The notes below the pieces were generated by a model, which was given only the letters and a program-made list of their open reading frames with translations, was not told the origin of the DNA and ran no database searches. From positions 111,246 to 175,245 of the forward strand of contig CAUYUJ010016306.1 of the NCBI GenBank assembly GCA_963575745.1: 64,000 nt of DNA, given 5' to 3'. A program made the translations under genes and the position numbers. The DNA is from Prorocentrum cordatum. Its lineage: Eukaryota; Sar; Dinophyceae; Prorocentrales; Prorocentraceae. Below are positions 20,455 through 28,805 of the stretch, one piece after another. Numbering within the stretch: the first letter of the stretch is position 1; the number at the start of each line of letters is the position of its first letter.

Positions 20455-21108
20455 TCAGTGCACTGGGAATGGGACCCCCGCCTCCTTCCTGCTGGTGGGG
20501 TCCACTCCGCTGCGGAGCATCTTCAATGCCCGCGCTCCTGCAGCCGTGGGACGGGAGCAGCGCGCGGTCAAGTCTTTGACCTGTCTCCGCGCGTGTCTCC
20601 CGCACACAGAACAATAAAAAAGATCTGACTCGCCCAGGCTCCACATCCGATGAGATGCATGCACTTGGGCGAGGACTCTGGGGATGCCTGGGCACACATT
20701 CTGAACAACTATGCTACGTTTCTTAGCCGTTTTTCCGCAGATTCGACAGCCCCACACATTATTCGTGGTGTGCAGGAGATGTTCTTTGTCATCTGGGTCG
20801 ATCCTAAGCTGCAAGACGGGCTCTGCAGGACCTATCAAGGCTTGCCTAGGCTGTTTCGCTGTCGGCTTCTTAAACGGCGTTACGTCTGGAAAACTCAAGT
20901 CGCTGAGCCTCTTGAGGGTCCCTCCGAGGAGCCTGACGAATTGTCTTCCTATATTTTCCGCTGCTGCTAACCGCTCCTCTACGTGGGCTGCTGAAGGGTG
21001 CCCCATGGCCCCGAGCTTAGCGTATTTATCCGCTGCTCTGTTCCCGTGAAACCAATCTTCTGGAAAGCCATTCTGGTGATACCAAGACTTGGACCTGTGG
21101 GAGGGCAT
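20455..21108 (-). pseudogene. Element 1: end of RNase H and C-terminal cysteine region
   Basis: It starts with MPSHRSKSWYHQNG and GNRAADKYAKLGAMGHP, the last conserved block of RNase H (N-R-A-A-D-x-x-A). Two Cys pairs (WGCRICGKTAKK and FYCSVCGRHARR with a later Cys) resemble the fingers at the end of element 2. Frame stop at 20455. Confidence 0.75.
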
Positions 21109-21139
21109 CCAAAGGACCTCGACGTTTTCTGGACCGATA

Positions 21140-21460
21140 TCATCTAGCTTCCAGAATTTGCCTCCAGATCTCCCAGAACGGCTGCTTCGGATCGCACATG
21201 ACCGCTGGCCCCTTTTCGAGGCCCAAGATGATGTTCTTATGATCGGTGATGATCGTGCCCTTCATCCCGCCAAACAGGTGGAGGGCCTGGAGCAGGGCGA
21301 AGTGCTCGGCGAGACCTGAGGACTGCACTATTCCTGGAACGGGGCCGTAAGCTGCTGCCAGCACGTCCTCGGTCCCTGCTCGGATCGAAACTGCTGCTCA
21401 CCCCGCTCTTGTCAGCCAGTCGACATTTGGGCTTAGACCTGAACCATCGACGAAAATGAG
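21140..21460 (-). pseudogene. Element 1: RNase H core
   Basis: SLIFVDGSGLSP, with the first catalytic Asp, is readable around 21450. After a stop and frame change come AEHFALLQALHLFGG (Glu) and ITDHKNIILG (Asp) at 21364-21140. RNase H removes the RNA strand during element replication. Confidence 0.7.
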
Positions 21461-22778
21461 AGACGTGAATCTGCCCCATGGGAGGATAACATCTCATTTG
21501 ACATTCGCTGGCCTGGAGCGGGGGTGGCATGTCATCTCGCTGACTGTCGACCACGCCGAAGGTGGTGAGGACCGCATCTGGGTTCTCGCGGCCGATGCTG
21601 ATCAGCTCTTGGAACCCTTGCTCGCGCCTCCAGTTGGCGAGCCCGTCGCACTCGTATAGCCTATGAGAAATCGTGCCTGGGCCTCCACGACACCAACTGC
21701 ACTGCCTATCTACCGTATACCGCTCCTGGAAGAGTTTCTCCTGAGTCCAGAGGCCCCCAGACATGTGCATGCTGACCAGGTCCGCCTGAACAAACTCTCC
21801 CTGCCCACGGAGTTGTCTGAGCTCAGCTTTTACAGGATCCAGGAAAGCGAAACCTGACCATCCATGATGAGTTGCTGCTGCTGACTCCTGCTGTCTCCTC
21901 ACTCCTCGGTGGATTACTTTCTTTAAGTCTTGCATACTTACTTCTCTGAGATCTACTGGGGGCCCCTGAGGATCTTGCCACTGCGAGAAGGATGATGCTG
22001 TCCATACCAGTCTTCGAAGCGTCTGCACAACTGCGCCTGCTGGGCCTGTGACAGCCTGCCAACCACTCGTCTCTGTCTTCGGCGCCGCTGTGAAGATGCG
22101 AGACATTAAATTCTCTGGAATCCACTTCTGATGCAGAGCCTGCCGCCAGGTGACCAATGGTAATGTGTTGACGATATATGATGGATAAAGATCTGCTGGG
22201 TCTGCTAGAAGAAACTGAACTGCACGGGATCGGCCTTTCGCCTTCCCAAACAACGCGAACATGGAGACCGCCCTGAGATATTTCAAATCCTTGTCCGTCA
22301 TCCCCATCCCCATCACCCTCACCCCATAAGTAGTTGCTGAGATTCCTCCTGTCCTGTATACCCTAGCCAAACCTTTGCTATGGTGCCGAAGTGCTCTAAA
22401 TCTATGAGCTCGTCGTCGAACCCTGCTAATTCTACCTTGAATGATCTTCTTGCCTTTGCGGAGTTGCTGGCTGAAATCGTGACCGAGGTTCTTGGCGCTG
22501 CTGCGCACTAGGAACCGATAAGCCCGCAACTCTCGACCTAGTTTGTCTGCCAATGCTGGACAAGAGGGCATGACTTGACACTTCTTCTTCGAGATAACGA
22601 GCTCCAGCTGTTCTAACTGCCTGCAAAGATCTGGGATCGCCTTTGCCAGCGAGGCTCGTGCCCGCTGTGCTGACCCGACCGCCGCTAGTGTGATGTCATC
22701 TACCATGACGTACATCGTGAGCGATGGCCATCGCGCCTGCATGTACTCTAGCGCGCCGTGCACAACTACCCTGAGCAT
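21460..22778 (-). pseudogene. Element 1: C-terminal half of reverse transcriptase and zinc knuckle
   Basis: It begins just before the palm active-site motif YVMVDDITLAAVG (near 22715-22680). It continues through thumb and connection sequence and a CSWCRGGPGTISHRLYEC zinc-knuckle-like block near 21700. The frame differs from the N-terminal half, so a frameshift lies near 22790. Confidence 0.8.
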
Positions 22779-22789
22779 AGTTGTGGCAA

Positions 22790-23382
22790 ACGAGCAGCCA
22801 GCGATAATTGAACGAACGAGAAAGAGTGATGATGTTTGAAACCACTACCCGAACTTTGAGTCTTCTGGGGCCTCCATAAACCCTGATGAGTAGACGGGCC
22901 CTTCTTAAGTTGAAATCATGTTTCTTACACGCTTGCCAGAACACGTCATGAGGGATCTTCTCATAGCACTCCCCAAGATCTACCAAGCCTGAGCCCGCGC
23001 AAGCTCCAACTGACGTAGCGGCCTCTGAAACTGCCGCCTGCTGCCAGACCGCTCGCTCGCAGCTCTTGCCCTTGGCCCCGCACGTGCATGCTAGGTCGTG
23101 CTCCCTCTCCCATTGCTGAGCTTCATCCCTCCGTATCCTCCCCAATATCCGAATGCACGTCGCTGGCGCTCCTATTGGTCTGAAGCCCCCATCTGGCTTC
23201 TTGAGGAACGCGATCAGGGCGAGGTCGCACTGATCTGGGATCAAAAACTCAGATTCTATCGCCGACAGGAAAAGGCCAAAGACTCTCAAGGCGTCGTCGC
23301 CTAGGAACTGGAGGACCTTCGGGCTCAACCCGTCAATGCCTATGGCCGTGCCTTTCTTGAACTTGCTCAGAACTGCCCTGAT
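22790..23382 (-). pseudogene. Element 1: N-terminal half of reverse transcriptase
   Basis: FKKGTAIGIDGLSPKVLQFL, then DLALIAFLKKPDGGFRPIG and the first catalytic Asp motif GLVDLGECYEKIPHDVF (near 22990-22940). An in-frame TAG at 23383-23385 separates it from the linker. Confidence 0.8.
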
Positions 23383-23385
23383 CTA

Positions 23386-24072
23386 GTCTGCCGTTGGGGC
23401 TGGAGGAGGGGCTTCAAGAGGTGCCTGAAGGTCTCGTTTGCCAAGACTCTGGGTTTCTCCAGCGTGCCAGATCTCCTTCCACTCCAAGACGAGCTGCTTC
23501 GCTGTGTCCACGGGCCCTGCTGGGCCCTCCGTGGGCCCCTTGAGGTCCGGGGCACATCCTTGAGGCTCCTTGGTCCATTTGTAGAGCCCCCCTCCTCCAG
23601 AGTCCAGGGATTGGTTGACCCACGTCCTCCACTCCTTAGTCCTCCTCTTTTTAAACTCTGCCTCCTCGGAGTCCGCGATGGTCCGAACGGCCTCCAGGGC
23701 GGACTGCACATCATCGATGCCGCTGTGCTGACCTGACCAGAGTTCGTCGTGAAACTCTCGCCAGCACGCATGGTCCTTCAAATTGGGGTGCCTCCAGTGG
23801 ATTCTATCCAGCAGTTCCCGAACTCCTCGATCGTCCCAAGGATGATTCTTGCGCAGGAGATACCCAAGCTCCTCCAACCAAACCTGGCACTTCCGAATCG
23901 CCCTGGCTGCTTTTGAACACTTCGGAAAAGGCCCCTTGATGCGTTCCAGAATTGGTTTCTCGACGATCTTGTAGCCAGTGCCCCTCCCCAGATACTTAGC
24001 CCGTTCGTCCTCTGGAATACTCAACACGTCACAGAGTTCGGCCTCCATGCGGTTGCACAAAAGGCCGTGCAG
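23386..24072 (-). pseudogene. Element 1: linker between endonuclease and RT
   Basis: About 225 codons in the same frame as the endonuclease and the N-terminal RT, bounded by in-frame stops at 24073 and 23383. It contains WREFHDELWSGQHSG and EFKKRRTKEWRTWVNQSL. There is no enzyme motif. Confidence 0.7.
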
Positions 24073-24960
24073 CTATGTGAAACTCTTCGCCGACATCTGG
24101 CCAGCGAACCCCTCGAATAAGCTCGACATACTTTGCCAATCCTGCGGCGGCGGGACTGGGCCTATTGGCCTCTCGACTGGAAAGGGCATCGGTAACTTTA
24201 AACACTGCTTCGTCTGCGTGTGGGCGTTAACTCCCAACTCTAATCGCACTGGGCAGCGTGTCTTATTGGCCGAATTCACCACACGCTGGCACGACTTGAC
24301 CTCTCCGACCAACTCATGCGAAACGATGAAGAAATCGAGTTTGCTCCAGACTTTCCCACCAACCCGACAGGTCGGTTTGTTGCAGCCCACGACGATGCCC
24401 CTCATCCTGGAAACCGAGTTGGACTGCTGGACCTCCGAAGGTAAACTGTTGAAATCTCCCGAGACAATAAACGGCCTCTTGGACGCATACAAGAATTCTC
24501 CCAACTGATTCATGATTTGCTGTCCACTAGCTCCTAGGATGCCTTCTCCATCTGGAAAGTAGATTGTAGCTGGGTAGAAGCCCCCCTTCACGCAGCCGTT
24601 CACCCACACGATCGAGCAACGTGAATGGAGAAGGTGAGAATGGTGTCCCTGGGCTTCTCCGACTCCGACACAGCTGCGCACGCCTATGCCGACTCCCGAG
24701 GACACTCCCCCATGTTCTGTTTGCACCGCTGGTGATAACCGAAGTTTCCACCCTTCACCCGGCATCGACTGTTCCTTCTGCGAGATGCTGTCCTTCAAAA
24801 CTCTGCATTCTTGGAGGCAGATGACGGAGTCTTCCCGCATCGAGGGGTCGGTGAGGAGCGAAGCCGTGCCAGACCATCCTGAAGTACTTGCTGTGACTAT
24901 TCGCCACGTCTCCTTCGCACTGGTACTGCTTGCGACCCGCTCGGCGGAGCTGGGGCTAAA
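24073..24960 (-). pseudogene. Element 1: EEP endonuclease
   Basis: TWRIVTASTSGW opens the domain. VICLQECRVL carries the catalytic Glu, FIVSGDFNSLPSE the Asp/Asn pair, and WSKLDFFIVSHEL the last Asp. The terminal SDHxP-type histidine motif is replaced by TRCPV. The N-terminal frame overlaps in another register until about 24950. Confidence 0.8.
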
Positions 24961-26113
24961 GCTCCTGCTGGCCTTCTGGCGATTGGCCGCCCTTGCCTGC
25001 CCCTGGGCCCTTGCCCTCCACGATCGGGTGACTGCCGACCAGCTTGCGGGCATGCTCGCGCAGCTCCGCCGAAGACTTGGCCACGCCCTTGCCGAACGTC
25101 GGCGCGGCCGGCTGCGTGTCGGCACGCGGCGGCGGTGCGGCTGCCGCGGCGCCTCCGCCTGCCGCTGCTGCTCCCGCTGCCTGGCCGCTGCCTGCGCCTG
25201 GCGCCGACGCCGCCTGCTGGCCATTGCTGGCCGCGGCGGCGCTGGCTCCGCCCTGGTCGCCCTCGCCCTCGGGCTCCTGGCGGCGCCGCTTGGACTGCAG
25301 GCGGGCCTTGAGCTCGTCGTGCTCCTTCTTGCATTGTTCTGCCCTCTGCTTGATCTCCCCGAACATCCTCTGTGCCAGGGACTGGAACTGCTCCTTGAGT
25401 AGTTGCTCGCGTTTCTTGGCCTCCTCGCGGGACGCCTCATCCACATCCACGCAGTCCGCCAGCCCGAACAGGTCTTCTCCGCACGTGAGGTCCCATTGGG
25501 CGGAGCCGCCGAGAAGGTCTTTCAGCCGCAGCATGGGCGGTTGCGGCTCTGGCTTCGCCGTGACCTCCGCGTGGAGTTCTCGGATCGCCTCCTTGTAGAC
25601 TGTCTCCTGCTTCTCGATCTTCTCCAGAAAGCCCGCAACCTTGCTCTCCTGCTGGGCGACCTGTTGCTGCAGCCCCTCCAACAGCCCCGACTCCTTGGCC
25701 AGGTCTGCCTCGAGCGGCTTGATCCCCTTGCGCGCCTGGTCCGCTCGCACTTGTGGTGGCACCAGTTGCTTGTCTCTGAGGGCGATCACGTGCTGGTAGT
25801 ACTCGACCATGCCGCTGTTTTTGCTCTTCTCTCCGAGGGAGACGAGCTGCTTGACCTCTGCCACTGACAGCTCCGGTACTGGGTCGACTTGAAGCCCGAC
25901 GGGAAGAGGAGGGCTGCCGTGGCCAGCACCAGAACCAGCGCCAGGAAGGCCTGGAGGATGCTCCACGTCCTTGCCCTTGCCCTTCGGCTTCTCGGACTTC
26001 CCCGTCTTCCAGTGCCGGTTGCAGTGCTTGCACCAGGCCTCTGACATCGGCGTCTTTCCGCACCCGCAGTGCGAGCATCTCCAGACTGTCGCGTCATGCC
26101 AGCCTCCTGCCAT
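24956..26113 (-). CDS. Element 1: N-terminal zinc-ribbon / coiled-coil frame
   Basis: 385 residues beginning MAGGWHDATVWRCSHCGCGK. Residues 12-33 hold two C-x2-C pairs of a zinc ribbon (CSHC, CKHC). Residues 85-175 and 225-270 are coiled coil, and the tail is Ala/Gly/Pro-rich. It corresponds to the nucleic-acid-binding N-terminus of element 2. This frame is intact, but the following endonuclease lies in another frame. Confidence 0.75.
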   Translation of the reverse strand: MAGGWHDATVWRCSHCGCGKTPMSEAWCKHCNRHWKTGKSEKPKGKGKDVEHPPGLPGAGSGAGHGSPPLPVGLQVDPVPELSVAEVKQLVSLGEKSKNSGMVEYYQHVIALRDKQLVPPQVRADQARKGIKPLEADLAKESGLLEGLQQQVAQQESKVAGFLEKIEKQETVYKEAIRELHAEVTAKPEPQPPMLRLKDLLGGSAQWDLTCGEDLFGLADCVDVDEASREEAKKREQLLKEQFQSLAQRMFGEIKQRAEQCKKEHDELKARLQSKRRRQEPEGEGDQGGASAAAASNGQQAASAPGAGSGQAAGAAAAGGGAAAAAPPPRADTQPAAPTFGKGVAKSSAELREHARKLVGSHPIVEGKGPGAGKGGQSPEGQQEL

Positions 26114-26262
26114 TGCGCGACCTCCAGAGATTATGTGAAACCTGCTGAGTCAGAAAGGATCGTAATCTCGAATGTAGGACCCTCACCCTGGGCAGGGCAT
26201 CTGATCGAAGGTCGCGCGGGTCCCTCGACCACTTTGAGCCCCGACCCCAGGGATGGCGAAGG

Positions 26263-26289
26263 CACCAGCCAAAGGCTTGAGCCAATTGG
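26263..26289 (-). other. Relic spliced leaders of element 1
   Basis: On the minus strand CCAATTGGCTCAAG (26289-26276) is the leader truncated after its internal AG, with one small change. CCTTTGGCTGGTG (26275-26263) may be an older relic. This is the stepwise truncation expected if earlier cDNA copies were transcribed and trans-spliced again. Confidence 0.8.
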
Positions 26290-26311
26290 CTTGAGCCAAA
26301 ATGGCTACGGA
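26290..26311 (-). other. Dinoflagellate spliced leader (DinoSL), exact copy
   Basis: The minus strand reads T followed by CCGTAGCCATTTTGGCTCAA and G, identical at all 22 positions to the known DinoSL (the first base may be T, A or G). It stands at the very 5' edge of element 1, against the (TCC)n tract. This is a genomic copy from reverse transcription, not an SL RNA gene: no GT splice donor follows it; a relic leader does. Confidence 0.95.
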
Positions 26312-26454
26312 TCTCCCCCCCCCCCTCCCCCTCCCTCCTCCTCCCCTCCTCCTCCTCTCCTCCTCTCTCCTCCTCCTCCTCCTCCTCCTCCTCCTCCTCC
26401 TCCTGCTCCTCCTGCTCCTCCTCCTCCTCCTCCTCCTCCTCCTCCTCCTCCTCC
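26312..26454. repeat. (TCC)n tract shared by the 5' ends of elements 1 and 2
   Basis: About 140 bp of TCC with CCC and TGC interruptions, bounded exactly by leader sequence on both sides. Confidence 0.9.
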
Positions 26455-26471
26455 AGCCGTTCTGGCCCAAG
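26455..26471 (+). other. Decayed spliced leader at the 5' end of element 2
   Basis: AGCCGTTCTGGCCCAAG matches the last 17 bases of DinoSL at 14 positions, and all three differences are transitions. It directly follows the (TCC)n tract. TTTTTGGGCTTG after it may be a further relic. Confidence 0.7.
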
Positions 26472-26576
26472 TTTTTGGGCTTGCACCAGCTTTCTTCAGA
26501 GCGGCAGCAGCTGGTGCGGGCCTTTTTGGCTCGGTACGACAGTGATTCTTTTCAGTGAGCTCCTGGAGGAGCGCAG

Positions 26577-28805
26577 ATGAACAATGACATGGTCCAAGGA
26601 CCGAAACTTCCTCTCTGGGGATGTCAGTCCTGTGGAAGAACGAGTAACTGGGCGTGTCGCCTCAAGTGCCGCTGCGGAGAAGCGGCGCCAGCACGCGTCC
26701 TTCAGCGCGCCAAATCGTTTGGCGGTGGCAAACCTCCTGTTCGCGGTGGCGGCGGTGCTCAGCACGGGCAGCCCAAGGACGTCGGGCTCGCCAAGACGCT
26801 CGCCGCCATGCAGAAGCAGTTGGACCAGCTCACCAAGCAGACCCCGCCCACCAAGGACGTCCCGTCCAACGGTCACGGTGGTGGGAAGGGAAGTGGCGCT
26901 GATGACAAATCTGATAAACCTGATGCCTTGGTTGCCAAGGCCAACGAATTGGAGACGGCTATCAAAGCATGCAAGAGTGAGTACATGGAGGAAGCCCGTG
27001 AATCTCTCGAGGCTCAACTCCGCGATGTACGCAAGCAGATCGAGAGCCAGAAGAGTGACGTCACACAGCGCACCAACTTGGGTCACAAGCTGGCGCGCAA
27101 GGAGAGTCAACTCAAAAAGGCAGTCGAGGAAGCCGAGGAGCAGGAGAAGGCCATCAAGGATGCGACGGCCAAGAGGGACGAGCTCCAGGCGAAGCAGACT
27201 GTGCTCAAGGCCGAGATCGACGAGATCAGGGGACAGCTCAAGCAGTCTCCTTTGGTTGCTGGGGGGGGGGTGGGGGGGGGGTCGACTTTGATTTCACGAT
27301 TCCTGATCATTTGTTGGAAGGCAAAGATGAAGTCAATAAGCTCATCCAGACGGACGTTTTCAAGCAGTTCACGCAGCTCTACTCGCAGTCTAAGACGAAG
27401 CAGGAGCCGCGTGCCGAAGCTGCGGATGATGATTCTGGTGATGCTCAAATGGATGATGCTTTCGGGTCCACCGCAGAGGCTGAAAGTTTCTGGGAGCAAC
27501 GCCGAGGTGATAAAAGGGTTATCGTGCAAGCGCTGGTTGCCGCCAAGTTCAAGAAGGTACGGGTGTCCTCGCCAGGAGCTGCGCCTGCAACGCCTTCAAC
27601 GGGGACAGCACCGACGGCGGCACCACCAGATTCAGGGAGTCTTTGACGGCGCACATCACGATGCACAACGTGGACGTCGTGTTCTGAGCACTTCTCCGGG
27701 GGTGCGGCGGCATGACAGCAGCAGCAGCCCTCGGCGAGTGGAGCTCGCGGACGGCGACTTTTACCAGGAGCGGTTCCCACCTTCGGGCGTCTCGAGCCAC
27801 GAGATCAGATGCTCGCATCAGGGGAGGGACCGAGATCACGTTAAGATGTCTAGACTGGCCCCGTTCGCTGGCCAGCCGCTGTGCACGGGTTTTAAGATTT
27901 CGGCCATGGGGTCAGGCTGTCCGCCAACTCCGATTGCCGACGATCTCACGGCTGATAAGTTCCAGTTTGTGTGCGGGTCCTATAATGGTAACAGTTGGGG
28001 CACGCTCTCGGAACGTCTTGCGAGGAGTTCAGCCTTGGTTTTGATGGCCCAGGAGATTGGGATCACGGCTGAAGATGTTGGTGACAAAACTGCGAAAGCT
28101 CTTGGTATGGGATGGCATATGCTCTGCACACCTTCGGCACCCTGCGATGCGGGGCAGACGTCGGCTGGAGTAGCGATTTTTGCCAGAACGAGTATCGGAC
28201 TTCGGTGGCCTCCACACTTACCGCGAGGGGTACTCGTTGAACATCGTCTCCTCTTTGCGATGTTAGACATACCAGGATGGCCGCCGATTTTGGCGGGCGT
28301 TGCGTATTTGTACACCACCGAGGGGCTGTCGAAGCGAAACCTCGAGTTGCTCAAACTGCTCGGGGAAACGCTCCAGGGGACCCACATGGCCATTTTCGGG
28401 GCTGATTGGAACCTGGGACCGGCGATAATCGAGTTTACGGGGATGCTGAGGAAAGCCGATATGTTGATCCTCCAGCCGAAGATCGAAACCTGCGTGACGG
28501 CGAAGGCCCACTCGCGGATCGATTTCTTCGTTGTGTCCCCAGCGGTAGCCAAGATGGTCGACAAGACCGACGTTGTGAAGGACTGGCCCAAGCGACCTCA
28601 TCGGCCAGTACAGCTTATGTTTAAGCAAGGTGCGATAAAACTCAAACAGCTTGTTTATCAGACCCACCAACGTATTCCCTGTGAGGTCCCGTTTTGGTCC
28701 GTCACCAAAACCCCAGGATTGGAGATTTGCCAGGACTTTGGCCGAGGAGGCCAACATGTGCGCCAGCAGTTCTTCTGTCACGCTTGCGTGGACGCTGCTG
28801 AATGA
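26577..28805 (+). CDS. Element 2: zinc ribbon, coiled coil and EEP endonuclease
   Basis: The frame is open for 742 codons from ATG 26577. Residues 13-35 form a zinc ribbon (WGCQSCGRTSNW...CRCGE) and residues 75-220 a coiled coil. After the G-runs at 27266-27280 the protein-like sequence moves to another frame (27311-27646: DVFKQFTQLYSQSKTKQEP, SFWEQRRGDKRVIVQALVAA). It then returns to the first frame for the endonuclease (about 27960-28690). Catalytic motifs are MAQEIG, IFGADWNLGPAI, SRIDFFVVSP and PHRPV with its histidine. So the long frame is partly spurious in the middle, with two compensating indels. The endonuclease nicks target DNA to prime reverse transcription. Confidence 0.8.
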   Translation: MNNDMVQGPKLPLWGCQSCGRTSNWACRLKCRCGEAAPARVLQRAKSFGGGKPPVRGGGGAQHGQPKDVGLAKTLAAMQKQLDQLTKQTPPTKDVPSNGHGGGKGSGADDKSDKPDALVAKANELETAIKACKSEYMEEARESLEAQLRDVRKQIESQKSDVTQRTNLGHKLARKESQLKKAVEEAEEQEKAIKDATAKRDELQAKQTVLKAEIDEIRGQLKQSPLVAGGGVGGGSTLISRFLIICWKAKMKSISSSRRTFSSSSRSSTRSLRRSRSRVPKLRMMILVMLKWMMLSGPPQRLKVSGSNAEVIKGLSCKRWLPPSSRRYGCPRQELRLQRLQRGQHRRRHHQIQGVFDGAHHDAQRGRRVLSTSPGVRRHDSSSSPRRVELADGDFYQERFPPSGVSSHEIRCSHQGRDRDHVKMSRLAPFAGQPLCTGFKISAMGSGCPPTPIADDLTADKFQFVCGSYNGNSWGTLSERLARSSALVLMAQEIGITAEDVGDKTAKALGMGWHMLCTPSAPCDAGQTSAGVAIFARTSIGLRWPPHLPRGVLVEHRLLFAMLDIPGWPPILAGVAYLYTTEGLSKRNLELLKLLGETLQGTHMAIFGADWNLGPAIIEFTGMLRKADMLILQPKIETCVTAKAHSRIDFFVVSPAVAKMVDKTDVVKDWPKRPHRPVQLMFKQGAIKLKQLVYQTHQRIPCEVPFWSVTKTPGLEICQDFGRGGQHVRQQFFCHACVDAAE

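Larger units (their letters stand above)
20399..26311 (-). mobile_element. Element 1: full-length but decayed non-LTR retrotransposon with spliced leader at its 5' end
   Basis: Read on the minus strand the order is spliced leader and relics (26311-26263), short leader (26262-26114), N-terminal zinc-ribbon/coiled-coil frame (26113-24956), EEP endonuclease (about 24950-24190), linker, reverse transcriptase (about 23370-22000), RNase H (about 21460-21050), and a C-terminal cysteine region to a stop at 20455. At least three frameshifts (about 24950, 22790, 21450, with another near 21130) and two in-frame stops (24073, 23383) disable it. It shares its architecture with element 2 but the protein sequences differ clearly. 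Both ends abut (TCC)-type tracts. Confidence 0.85.

Noticed and set aside
26290-26311. An SL RNA gene
   Set aside because: The leader is followed by a relic leader and a LINE reading frame, not by a GT donor and SL RNA body.
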